A program made the position numbers and the translations under genes. From Euglena gracilis (taxonomy: Eukaryota > Euglenida > Euglenophyceae > Euglenales): 64,000 bases of DNA. The DNA lies in NCBI GenBank assembly GCA_039621445.1, contig CP154956.1, positions 77,310,474-77,374,473 of the forward strand, in the 5' to 3' direction. Positions 26,380 through 35,764 of this stretch are shown here, piece after piece. The first letter of the stretch is position 1; every line of letters begins with the position of its first letter. Below the pieces are notes generated by a model. That model was not told the origin of the DNA, did not search any database, and was given only the letters and a program-made list of their open reading frames with translations.

Positions 26380-27560
26380 TCTTTGCAAAAAAAAAAAACC
26401 GTGTTTGGAACACAATTTTTTCTGCATTTGGAGTCGCCAACTTTTTCCGGGTTCAGGAGGACAAAAAAACATCGTTCCAGGCAAATTTTTTTCTCGATTT
26501 TCGACTTTTTTTGACCGTTTTTGACCCAATCCATAGGTTTTGGGCACAACGGATGCCGATGGGGGGGGGTCGAAAAACGCTCGTTTTTGGGCCAAAAAAA
26601 ATTGTTTGGGGCATTTTTTGCCCAATTTTCTTCGACTTTTTTGACCCGTTTTTGACCCAAAATCCATGGCTTTCGGTCCCAAAACAGGACACTGGGGGGT
26701 CGAAAAACGCTCGCCTTTCGGCTCGAAAACGGCTTATCTAGGTCCGAGAGGCCAAAAAAACATCATCGCGGGCTAAATTTTTCATTTTTTCAATTTTTTT
26801 TTGGCCCGGAATAAGGTTGCTTCGATTAATCGATTAATCGATTAATCGATCGAGACCCCTGATTAATCATTCAATCGGCAGGGGGGTCAATTAATTGAAA
26901 ATAATCGCCTCCGTTAAAAATCACCCGTTGCACATGGAAAAAGTCCGCATGCTTGACTTCAAGATGATGACAATGGTATGCAAAAAACACAAAAGATGGA
27001 TCATTTGCGAAACACTGTTTCTTTCAACCGTCACTCGTCCGCCTCCTCTTTTTAGGGGCAGAAAGGGTCAACAAACGTGGGTGAATTTTGAATTTTGAAT
27101 TGACATCAGGGCTTTGACTAATTCATCATCCAGGTTCGCTCGCAAATCACTGCGGAGCAAACTCTGGTGTGAAAACCTTTTTTCCACACAGGAGAGCATT
27201 AATCGATTAATCGATCGGCCCCCCCCAATTAATCGGCAATTATCGATCGACAGCCTCAAGATCGATTAATCGGGCAACCTTACCCGGAAATGACCCAAAA
27301 TACACGGCTTTCGGGCCAGAAACGGGCCACCAGGGGGTCGAAATGTCTCAAAAACAGCCTTTTTGGGTCAAAAAAAAAACGGGAGGCCGGGGTTTCGAAA
27401 AACACTCATTTTCGGCTCAAAAACTGTTTTTCTGGGTTCGGGAGGCCCAAAACATGGTTTGGAAAAAAATTTCGATTATTTTCGACTGTTTTGACCTAGA
27501 AATGACCCAAAATCCATGGGTTTTGGGCCGGGGGGTCGAAAAATGCTTGTTTTCGGGTCG
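26380..27560 (+). repeat. Family O tandem-like repeats
   Basis: Units containing GGTCGAAAAACGCTCGTTTT, TTTGACCCAAAATCCATGG and TCCGGGTTCAGGAGG recur four to five times (26440, 26560, 26700, 27330, 27530). They are interrupted by the element at 26812-27282. Confidence 0.65.
26812..27282. mobile_element. 471-bp inverted-repeat element with 7-bp TSD, ATTAATCG ends
   Basis: Ends TAAGGTTGC...ATTAATCGATTAATCGATTAA and CGATTAATCGGGCAACCTTA are inverted repeats, with a tandem GATTAATC microsatellite as part of the ends. CCCGGAA is duplicated outside (26805-26811 and 27283-27289). It sits within family O. Confidence 0.85.
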
Positions 27561-27649
27561 AAAAACAGGTTTTCTGGTCCCTTTTTTGAAAATGGCCAAG
27601 CGGGCAGCCAACAGCTTGGAACGATCCCTCACCAATCCCCCCCAAACAA

Positions 27650-28430
27650 TAGATTTCCTGGGCACACTGTACGCTATTATGATCAACAGCAGGCTGGTCC
27701 TGCCGTTGCCCAAACTGGCTGTCTGGGTTTGTCACTACGCTATACCAAGGGGGGTCCCGAGACTAGGGAATTCTTCAACTGGACTTCTCCAATGCGTTCA
27801 ACTGCGTCCGACGAGACTACCTCTTGGAGGCATCACGTGAACGACGTGCAGAAATGGGGACATGGTTAGAGACCAGCTATGCTGAGCACTCCAGCCTGTT
27901 TCTTGGTGATGCATGCCTTCGAAGCCAGACGGGAGTTCATCAAGGGGACCCCTGTGGACCTGCCGTCTTTGCTGCTGCAATCCAAAGCCTCGTGGAGGAA
28001 ATCCATGCAGTGTGCGGTTGGCATGCATGGTATTTGGATGACGCTCATGTCGTGGGGAACCCACGCCAACTCCAAGCGGTATTGCACCTCGTGTTGGAGA
28101 AGGGACCCCCGATTAGTGTTGCCTTGAATGCCGAGAAGTGCACATTGTGCGGTCCCGACTTCAACCCAGGGTGGGCCTCTCTCACTCCAGACAAGTGTGC
28201 TGCAGCGTATCCCTGTCACTCCCTAAGTCGTTGGGAGTGCCAATCTGTCACCCAGAAGATCAAACCTTTGCAGAACGAGTGTGGTTTGGACGGTGCGAAG
28301 CAGCCCTGAAAGCATGCTCTCTTCTGCGAAAGGTACCTTCTGCACACATCCAGTTCACAATCCTCCGAATGTGCTTGGAAGGTTGCAAAGTCAACGATTT
28401 CCTGAGGACCACACCAGCCATGGAACCCTG
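27650..28430 (+). pseudogene. LINE-type reverse transcriptase, frameshifted
   Basis: Successive frames give RYTKGGPETRE, then LQLDFSNAFNCVRRDYLLEA, TGVHQGDPCGPAVFAAAI, WHAWYLDDAHVVGN, LNAEKCTLCG, then (new frame) SLGVPICHPEDQTFAERVWF and LRKVPSAHIQFTILRMC. These fit the palm motifs of non-LTR (LINE) reverse transcriptases: D in LDFSNAFN, GVxQGDPxGP, the YxDD box as YLDD, and the thumb region. Frameshifts near 27765 and 28210 and an in-frame TAG just before LDFSN show it is dead. Endonuclease and ORF1 parts were not seen next to it. Confidence 0.85.
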
Positions 28431-29296
28431 GGGCTGGCTGCCCCCCCAGCCGTGGGGCCCTAGGGCAGGTTGCCCCCGCAGCCATGGGTCCCTGGGGCTA
28501 GCTGCCCCTTGGTGCCGAAGGGCCGCCGCTGGCTGGGGGTGCTGCATCCCCCCCCTGCCGTGGAAACAAAACCAGGGACAGCGCTGGGAGTCCTGCCCAA
28601 TGAACCTACTGGCGGTGGCTGAAAACTTCCCCCCCCCTAGGGCCGCATTTTTCGGACCATTTCAGGGGGGGGGGAAATTTTCGGACCCCTGGGAGCTTAA
28701 GCCCCGGCCGTGTCACAGAGACCATGGAATCTGAACCTAAGATGGACATAGCACCTGTTGGTGCACGAAACTCAAATATGGCTGTTTGTTGAAGACCATT
28801 TTGCACTGGACTACAAAATTTGTTTCATGATGGTTCAAAAGGACAAAAAATCGCTACCACGGCATGTATAAAAAAAGGAATTCCTTCCAAAAAGCCCTTG
28901 CCTTGCGCCTTTGTTGACTTTTTTGGAGGGGGGGACCGGGCTTTTTCAAGGGGGAGGGAAATTTTCGGACCCCTGGAAGCATAAGGTAGAACCGCCAAAA
29001 TCTGGCCGATTTGAGGGGGGGGGAAATTTTCGGGGGGGGGGGGAAGTTTTCAGCCACTGCTAGTACCGAACCCAAGGAAAACGGCCGAGGCAGAACTGGG
29101 TTTTTCAAAACGGTCACTGGCGAAACAACGGAAATCTGGCCCCCCACAGCGGCATCACAAGCCACTGGGGGAGCACCACTGGAAAAAGGGGAAAAAACCA
29201 CAGACGTTTCGTCAGACAGGACCCTGTCCCCCTGGGGGCCAGAATCCGAAAAACCAGTGGGAAACACTACAGTCACAGAAGCGGGCCCTCTCGTTC

Positions 29297-29329
<33 letters not shown>

Positions 29330-29735
29330 CCCCCCCCCCCCCCCCCCCCCACATTGCTACTTTCGCCCCCACCCCCCCCCCCGAAAAAAAGTACCCTCCC
29401 GAACTTTGTATTATTTTTCCAAAATTTTCGAAATTTTTCGAAGTCCCGTAAAACCCAAAATAGCACCCAAAACCGCCCTTTGGGGTCATTTTTTGCACTT
29501 TCTTGTGAAATGTACCATTTTTGGAGGTCAGATGAGCCAGAATGGATTTTTTTCATAATTTGTTGTCAGAAATTGTGATTTTTACCTACATTTTCAGGTC
29601 AAAAATCCGGGCCTTCGGCCCGAAACCAAGGGGGGGGGTATTATTTCGGCGGCTGAAGTCGGACCCCAAGGGGGGGGGTATTATTTGGGGGGGGTATTAT
29701 TTGGGGGGGGGGTTTACCACTTCCCCGGGTATTCG
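28430..29735. repeat. G/C-rich repeats, 50-nt C tract, family Y core
   Basis: 28420-28520 has degenerate units TGGGGCTGGCTGCCCCCCAG. GAAATTTTCGGACCCCTGG occurs near 28670 and 28960 with the mirrored CCCCCCCTAGGGCC. 29298-29350 is an almost pure C tract of about 50 nt. 29630-29715 repeats GGGGGGGTATTATTT as in family Y. No coding sequence. Confidence 0.6.
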
Positions 29736-30117
29736 GGCCCTCGATGTCTCCACAGGACAGGACCGGTTTGCCCGAGGCTGGTGCATGTGTGTGGGCAATC
29801 GTCCACTTTGGCCCCGGCTGTACATGAATGTCGCCGCACGTCAGTAGGCTGCCCCTGCCAGCCAGCTCTCCGCATGAAGGGCATCGCTCCAGCAGAGATG
29901 CTCTGCAGGGTGCCCCCACTGGCAGTATTCGGATGGTGGGACGTCCAGAATGAGCGGGGGGCTATAGTAGGGAAAAGCCTCCCACAGCCAGTGTAAGCCA
30001 TGGCAGGAGGTGCAGACGTCCTCCGGGGGGAAGCAGGTGTCCCACAGGCCGGCAAGCCACAATGTGAAGGGCCGTCCCCCTAGGGACAGCTGGTAGGGCT
30101 CGTGAGGGGCTGTGGCG
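29735..30117 (-). pseudogene. Retroelement ORF fragment with 2A-like motif
   Basis: The - strand first reads SADATAPHEPYQLSLGGRPF, TLWLAGLWDT and ILDVPPSEYCQWGHPAEHLC. After a frameshift near 29885 it reads RCPSCGELAGRGSLLTCGDI directly followed by HVQPGPKW. The segment GDIHVQPGP fits the 2A-like ribosome-skipping consensus D-(V/I)-E-x-N-P-G-P except for E to H and N to Q. A second degenerate one, VLSCGDIEGPN, follows. The fragment continues the - strand retroelement of 31300-33850, from which it is separated by element H2. Confidence 0.5.
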
Positions 30118-30125
30118 TCTGCGGA

Positions 30126-31154
30126 CATTGGTGTAGAAACTGGGGGGGCAGGGGGGGCGGCCGCCCCCCCGAGATTTTTTCGCCCCCCCGAGAATTTTTT
30201 TGACTCAAACTTTTTTCGCCCCCCCCCCGAAAAAAAGTTACCCTCCGAAAATTTTTTTGCAGGTTGTGAAAAAATTCTTTTAGATTAAGAGCCCAACTTT
30301 TCATTGAACTTTCAGGTGTTTTTGCTATTGGACATCGCTACCGTCTCGCCGCCCTTTGGGTGGCCAAACAAGCCCAAAACTCATGGGTTGGAGGGGAAAT
30401 GAGTCTTCCTTTTTTCAATTTGGGGTTGTTGTTTGTGAATATCTCCACCGCCGTCTCGCCATCCTTTGGTGGAAACAGGAAACACATGTATCTTAACTAG
30501 GCTTCTAACGTTCAATATTTTAAAAGAGCAAACCATTTCTTTTGACAAATTTTGCTCTTTTTGGGGAGGAATATTTTTGGGAAATTGCACTACCGTGCAC
30601 CTGCTCTTCGGGCGGCAACATTTTTTTTTATTCCATACAAAATGGCCCTGAGGGGGCGGGTGTTGGGAGGCAACCTCTTTTTTCGCATTTTGCACTTGGG
30701 ATTTCAAACACAAAAGGCAACACCGTCTTGCCGCCCGTTGGCAGCTTGAAAGTTTTCAATCAAATTGTGATGGTGTCAAAATGTCGAATTGTCATGATGT
30801 CAAAAAATTTCCACATTTTCTTTGTCACGTTCAATGCCTTCTTTCAAAAAAAGTGCTACCGTCTCGCCGCCCTTTGGGCGGCAAAAAGAAAACAACACAT
30901 ACAAACAACATTGGTAACAGGGGTTTTTTCAGTCGTGGACCCCGGGGGGGGGGGCGGTAGGATGGGTGGGTCCGGCCGAGCCCCCCCCCCCCCCCGGGGG
31001 GTCACCCCAAGGTGGAGTGGGATATACTTTTTGGCGCCGAAATTTTTTGAAAAAGTGCTATTTTGGGAATTTTTCCGTTTATGGCCGGCGCTAACTTCGC
31101 TTCTGGCCCTGGTTCTCGCCCCCCCCCCGAGAAAAAATTGTTTCTACACCGATG
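30126..31154 (-). mobile_element. Family H element (H2), inverted relative to H1
   Basis: Ends CATTGGTGTAGAAAC and GTTTCTACACCGATG. The flanking octamers TCTGCGGA (30118-30125) and ACTGCGGA (31155-31162) match at 7 of 8. The interior mirrors H1: GCCGCCCTTTGGGCGGC hairpins, AGCGCCGGCCATAAACG-like block. It splits a retroelement reading frame whose codons join across the insertion (TWSADATAP). Confidence 0.88.
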
Positions 31155-31206
31155 ACTGCGGACCATGTTGATCGGGGGGGTAGTTTCACACCCAACCATC
31201 AAAACA

Positions 31207-31280
31207 GTGAAGTTCACCGGTGAACTTCACCGCCGAAAGTACCCCCCCCCCGGTGAACGTTCACCGGTGAAGTTCACCAG
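31207..31280. mobile_element. Family I palindromic element
   Basis: GTGAAGTTCACCGGTGAACT at the left and CACCGGTGAAGTTCACC at the right, with a short C run between. Shorter versions occur at 24505-24530 and 40680-40730. Confidence 0.6.
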
Positions 31281-31299
31281 GGGGTCCACAGCCCCCCCC

Positions 31300-31562
31300 C
31301 CCTGCCTAACCTCCCTTGTGGCGTGGGTAGCCGCTTTTTTCAGTCCGGTGAGGGCAGGGGACCAGTCTGGCGCCAGGACGATGGCATGGATTCCGTGAGC
31401 CAGACCGTGTCGGAGGAGCCGTGGGAGGTCACGAAAGGGTGGGTTCATCCACAGGGCCCGCGGTTGGTACCAGACCTGACGGAAGGCGTCGGTGGTCTTG
31501 TCCCAGTATTCCGTAAACTGATAGTTGTGCCTGTCCGCGAAGGCGTCGATGACCGGGCGCTT
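31300..31562 (-). pseudogene. Retroelement domain with DAFADRHN motif
   Basis: The - strand reads KRPVIDAFADRHNYQFTEYW, LWMNPPFRDLPRLLRHGLAH and GIHAIVLAPDWSPALTGLKK. The pattern (V-D-x-F-A-x-x-x-N ... NPPF ... l-x-x-a ... P-x-W) is the region following RNase H in DIRS-like and some other retroelement polyproteins. It lies in the same direction as the upstream gag-like ORF (31790-33850) but one frame away, because the R1 insertion between them is not a multiple of three. Confidence 0.65.
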
Positions 31563-31788
31563 GGGGGGTCGGCATGCCGTGGCGAGGTTTCCGGCTAGGG
31601 GGGGGGGAGGGGGGGGGTTTTGGCGTGGCGAGGGGGTCCCGGATGGGGCGCGGGGGCTTGCCAAGAAAATTTTCTTTGGCGGGCCTGACATGGCGTGGCG
31701 TGGGGGTCTGAAAAGGGGGGGGAGGGGGGTAAAATGGCGTGGCGAGGGGGTCGGTGAGGGGGGGGGGGGGGGGGGTGCCGACCCCCCC
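31563..31788. mobile_element. Family R element (R1), 3-bp TSD CTT
   Basis: Ends GGGGGGTCGGCATGCCGTGG and GTGCCGACCCCCC; CTT flanks both sides (31560-31562, 31789-31791). The interior carries the family signature ATGGCGTGGCGAGGGGGTC. Its length (226 bp) is not divisible by three. Confidence 0.8.
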
Positions 31789-32160
31789 CTTGTCTGGGCT
31801 GCTGGACGATGATGTCTTGGTCGATGTTGATGTGGTAGCTGCTGAGCTGGTCGATGCTGCTGAGGTTCTTCTTGGCGGGGAGCATGGTGGGGGTGGCTGG
31901 GGGTTTGGCTGGAGGAGCTTGTGCTGGAGCCGTAGCATCTGCTGCATCTGTTGCATGTGTTGTGAATTTGGCCGAAGGAGCTTGTTCTGGATGTGCAGCA
32001 TTTGCTGCATCTGCTGCATCTGTTGTAGCTGCTGTTGATGTAGCTGGAGTAGTGCCATGTCCATCCTGCCCCCTGCCAGGGCCTGTTGTTGATGGGCCGT
32101 GCTTCCTTGGGAGGTCTGGGCCGGGGTAATGGGACCTCTTCTGTATACATTATGCTTCAT

Positions 32161-32412
32161 GGGGGGGTTGGTACGCCGTGGCGAGGGGGTCCGAATAGGG
32201 GGGGGGGGGGAGGGGGGGTAAAGGGGGTGGCGAGGGGGGGGGCGACGAGGGGGGGGGAGGGGTGTACCATGGTCGCCAACAAAATTTTCGTTCAAAAAAT
32301 CGCGAAAATCGCCGGTGGCGTGGCGAGGGGGTCCGGCTAGGGGGGGGGGGGGGGGGGTAAATGGCGTGGCGAGGCCCTCGGAGAGGGGGGGGGGAGGGGT
32401 GTACCAACCCCC
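32161..32412. mobile_element. Family R element (R2), 252 bp, TSD CAT
   Basis: Ends GGGGGGGTTGGTACGCCG and GTACCAACCCCC; CAT at 32158-32160 and 32413-32415. Length 252 is a multiple of three and the insertion is open in the host frame. The interior includes CAAAATTTTCGTTCAAAAAA and GTGGCGAGGGGGTC. Confidence 0.85.
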
Positions 32413-32486
32413 CATGTAGCCTTCATCCCTTCGGGATGAGGGGGTCCGGCTTCTGCTCCTGCTGTGATGGGGGTAAACTCGATGAT

Positions 32487-32732
32487 GGGGGGTTGGTACA
32501 CCCCTCCCCCCCCCTCTCCGAGGGCCTCGCCACGCCATTTCCCCCCTCCCCCCCCCCCTGGCCGGACCCCCTCGCCACGCCACCGGCGATTTTCGCGATT
32601 TTTTGAACGAAAATTTTGTTGGCGACCATGGTACACCCCTCCCCCCCCTGGTCGCCGACCCCCTCGCCACGCCATTTACCCCCCCCCCCCCCCCCCCCTT
32701 CGGACCCCCTCGCCACGGCGTACCAACCCCCC
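32487..32732. mobile_element. Family R element (R3), 246 bp, TSD GAT
   Basis: Ends GGGGGGTTGGTACACC and GGCGTACCAACCCCCC, in opposite orientation to R2. GAT stands at 32484-32486 and 32733-32735. Length is a multiple of three and again stop-free in the host frame. Confidence 0.85.
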
Positions 32733-32961
32733 GATGGTCGCCTGCAGCATCCCCGGTTCGGGGATGGTATCGATCATGGTCAAAGGCAGTAGGCCCCATT
32801 TGGGGTTTGTGACTCCAGGATGGCGATGTGGAGCAGCGGTATCTCCAGTCTTCCCAACCGGGTCGCACAGGATGTCGGGGCCTCCGGTTAGTGCCGGGTC
32901 GGGGAGGATGTCGGGGGCTGGGGCTTCGGGGTCTCCGGCCTGGGCCGGGTCGATGGGGCGA

Positions 32962-33290
32962 TGGCAGTACAGTTGGGGTTTTTTGGGGACCCCCCCTCCC
33001 CCCCCTGTACAGTTGGGATTTTTGGGACCCCCCCCCCCCCCAGTGCCGAACGGTCAGAGACAGATGGCCTTTTTGGACCAAAAATGGCCTTTTTGGACCA
33101 AAAAAAGGCCATAAAAATTTTTTCCGGCGCCTTCGGCGCCGGTTTTTGGCCAATTTTTGAGGGGGGGGGGGTTGGCAGTACAGTTGGGACCCCAGGACCC
33201 TCCCCCCCCCTGTGTTGAGACAGTACAGCAAAAAGTGCCAAAAAATGCAAAAAAATCAGACCTCGGGACCCCCCCTCCCCCCCTGCCAAA
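32962..33290. repeat. Family S elements with GGCGCCTTCGGCGCC hairpin
   Basis: GGCAGTACAGTTGGGGTTTT (32962), CTGTACAGTTGGGATTTTT (33005) and GGCAGTACAGTTGGGACCCC (33174) are ends; the middle has two AAAAATGGCCTTTTTGGACC units and the hairpin GGCGCCTTCGGCGCC at 33128. Confidence 0.6.
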
Positions 33291-33359
33291 GCCCCGATGA
33301 GGATGCTGGGGGCTTGGGCTGCGATGTCTCCGGTCCAGGCCAGGTCGGTGAGGATATTG

Positions 33360-33850
33360 TTCATGGACCCGTCGCTGCAGCTGACAGCTGACGGCCAGTC
33401 CTTTCTCTGTATTCCTGTCTTTCTCCTTCTCTTTCTTTGGTGATGTGTCGTCTCTCTTCCCTCTGCCTCCTGCGCTCCTCGGGGGGTTGGTATTCTGATG
33501 CCCAACGTCTTTTTAGGGACGCTTGTCGTCCATGGGGGGTCGGCACGCCGTGGCGAGGTTTCCGGCTAGGGGGGGGGGGAGGGGGGTTTTTGGCGTTTTT
33601 TGGCGTGGCGAGGGGGTCCCGGATGGGGGGCGCGGGGGTTTGCCAAGAAAAATTTCTTTGGCGGGCCTGACATGGCGTGGCGAGGGGGTCTGAAAAGGGG
33701 GTGGAGGGGGGGGGTAAAATGGCGTGGCGAGGGGGTCGGTGAGGGGGGGGGAGGGGTGTGCCGACCCCCCCCATGGCCCAATGTCTGCGGTGGGAGAAGT
33801 TCGGGGTGTTCAATGACTTGAATCTTTCAGAAACCCCTCCAGGGGCTCTC
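33360..33850 (-). pseudogene. Charged N-terminal part of the retroelement ORF, split by R4
   Basis: The - strand reads ASLKRRWASEYQPPEERRRQ followed by an Arg/Glu-rich coiled-coil stretch, then (new frame) SMNNILTDLAWTGDIAAQAP. Upstream of R4 comes SLNTPNFSHRRHWA. It is co-oriented with the gag-like ORF and probably belongs to the same element. Confidence 0.4.
33534..33771. mobile_element. Family R element (R4), TSD CAT
   Basis: Ends GGGGGGTCGGCACGCCGTGG and GTGCCGACCCCCC; CAT at 33531-33533 and 33772-33774. Closely similar to R1 inside. The 33850-34620 stretch after it has no recognised feature; it includes T-rich DNA before the next gene. Confidence 0.82.
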
Positions 33851-34609
33851 ACTTGTCCGCCATGTATTATGCGAAAAAAATAGACACTCAGAAAGTTTTT
33901 TTCCCCTTTTTTTCCGTCGGTATTTTGGTTTTTTTAGAACCTCACGGTGGGTAGCACAGCTTCACCCAAACCGTGCCCCGGGCCCAGGGAAACGTCTCTT
34001 TTGGCCTCAAGAGGAACCCCCTTGTGACTTCCTGTGCCGCCACAGGTCGCGGGTTGCTTATACTGTGGGTGTAATGTACAAAAGAGTGCGGAGTGATCTG
34101 TTCAGGGTGCGGAGGTTAGTGGCTAGAGGAAGATGAGCAAAGGTCACCTTCAAAAAAAAATTGGGCGGGGAGGGGGGCGTTTGTACCTCCTCTGCCACGG
34201 GATGGCGTGTTTGTGTCGGGTTTTTGCCCTTCTGGCCGTTGGTTGGCATGTGTGCGTCAGGTCCTAGGTGGTGTGTCAGGGAGTGTCGGCTTGGGCTGCT
34301 TTGTTCCATGGATTCATGGGTGGGGTTAAATTTTGGCCTTGGTTTCGAACAGATGGCTACACAGAAAGTGAACCCAGCTGGAAGCGGTAATTAGGGATCT
34401 GGGAGGGATCAGGAAAACACTCCACCCATCCTTTGTTATGGGTACACCACACAGAATCTCTCTGCCAGCCTTGAAACTCCTTCCCCCACCTTTAGCAGTG
34501 CACACTTTGCCATCCCATCCGAACTCATTTCTTGCGTGCAACCTTACTTGTAATAATTATCCACCTCGCATATCATTGATGTTGCTTTGAAAGGCAGTTG
34601 ACCGTTTTT

Positions 34610-34631
34610 AATTTGACATTTTCAGGTGAAA
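34610..34631 (+). promoter_or_regulatory. Possible 3' splice or trans-splice acceptor before the start codon
   Basis: TTTTTAATTTGACATTTTCAG followed by GTGAAAATGG. The pyrimidine-rich run ending in AG 7 nt before the ATG at 34632 could accept a spliced leader, as euglenid mRNAs usually do, or be the end of a 5' UTR intron. Confidence 0.4.
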
Positions 34632-35025
34632 ATGGCCTATTACAACGTTCGCCAAGTTGTTCCGAAACACCCCGCAGAGAAATGGTATTTTATCACTATT
34701 GTGCTGTTGGTGTTAATTGTGATGCTTGGGTTCACCGCTGCCTTCGTTCCCTGGGCCATGGTGGACATTTCAGTTGGTACTCGCGTTTGGGCATACCCCT
34801 TCAAGTCATGTTTTTCCAACACCTTTAGCCCTGTTCACCAGCAGAGTTGCATGGACAACGACTTTTTCGCTGGGAGCAACGGACCGTTCGGCGCCCCAAT
34901 CACACAAGGGAACTCCTTCTGTGAGTCTGTTGTCCTCACCGTGATCGGCTTTGTAATCATTACCGTCCTTGGTGCAGCACTCACTTGCATCGCCTGTGGC
35001 ATTATCGTCCTTCGTCTGTGGTCAC
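34632..35025 (+). CDS. Four-TM membrane protein, exon 1 (TM1, loop, TM2)
   Basis: Starts MAYYNVRQVVPKHPAEKWYF. TM1 is about residues 20-42 (ITIVLLVLIVMLGFTAAFV). An extracytoplasmic loop follows with WAYPFKSC and two further Cys (QQSC, SFCES). TM2 is about residues 100-128 (VVLTVIGFVIITVLGAALT). The topology TM-Cys loop-TM, plus two more TMs in exon 2, resembles claudin/PMP22-like proteins and the amastins of trypanosomatids; the W...C loop hints at the latter but the signature is not exact, so no family is assigned. The ATG is the first after an AG acceptor. The exon ends TGG TCA C before ACA-CAG, a nonconventional junction. Confidence 0.78.
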
Positions 35026-35134
35026 ACACAGGCTTTTTTCTTTCTGATTTTCAGCCCGCCGGAGAAGAAAGTCCACGACAATACATTTTTTTGCCGACCC
35101 GGTCCAGGGATGGATGGGAAGCCCTTCGGTATTG

Positions 35135-35440
35135 AGGTAGGTGGCAGGGGGGGGGCCCGACCACCTCCCCCCCCTAGATGTTGGGAGGGGGGGTCCGGAC
35201 CCCCCCCACCTCCCCCTCGTCAGGTGCCAAAACAGCAGAAATTTTTCTTCCGGCGCTGTGCGCCGGAAAATGAGCAAAAAAACACCCCTTTTGCTGACTT
35301 TTGGACATGTTGCCCATTTTTTGTGTCAAGAACTGTGTTTGGGCCAAGAGTTAGGGGGAGCCCAGGGGCGGGGACCGCGGCGCCGAAGGCGCCGCGGTCG
35401 CCCCTGGGCCCCCCTAAAACCTTGGCCCAAAACACTGTTC
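35135..35440. repeat. G/C-rich repeat with GGCGCCGAAGGCGCC hairpin
   Basis: TTCGGTATTGAGGTAGGTGG (35124), also seen at 58190, followed by CCACCTCCCCC runs, TTTTTCTTCCGGCGCTG, then TTTGGGCCAAGAGTTAGGGG to the mirrored CCCCCTAAAACCTTGGCCCAAA around the hairpin at 35379. The last part repeats 23985-24070 inverted. Confidence 0.6.
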
Positions 35441-35764
35441 TTGTTTGAAACCGTGTATTGGGGCTTGGCTTCACGCCCGAACCGGTGTTCTGGACGCCGG
35501 TTCGGCGCCAAATTTTCTGCGCCGAACCGGCGTCCAGAACGCCGGTTCGGGCGGGAAGACGGCGTCCAGGGGACCCAAAATAAAAAGTGCCAAAAAGTGT
35601 CCAAAATGGTTTTTAGACATGTGGCAATCATGTCAATCATATCTGAGCAGTTTTCGGGGGGTATTTGGCCAGAAATTGGGGTATTTTGTGCAACAATTTC
35701 CATTTGGTCAAATTTGGGGAATTTCTGAAATAGAATACCATGCAGCACGGCTGAAATCTAAGGA

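Larger units (their letters stand above)
31790..33231 (-). pseudogene. Gag-like retroelement ORF, split by R elements
   Basis: With R2 and R3 removed, one frame reads a basic stretch (GDHHRVYPHHSRSRSRTPSS then RRDEGYMKHNVYRRGPITPA) followed by a Gln/Met-rich coiled coil (LLQLHQQQLQQMQQMQQMLH, QNKLLRPNSQHMQQMQQMLR) and a Ser/Thr-rich tail. This looks like a nucleic-acid-binding gag-like protein of the retroelement that carries the DAFADRHN domain downstream. It is not recognised further. The frame stays open even through the inserted R elements, which makes a 600-codon frame that should not be read as one native protein. Confidence 0.55.

Noticed and set aside
31429-33231. A 600-codon open frame read as one large Pro/Gly-rich protein
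   Set aside because: Two stretches of it are family R elements with their own inverted ends and 3-bp duplications; only the segments between them look like native coding sequence.
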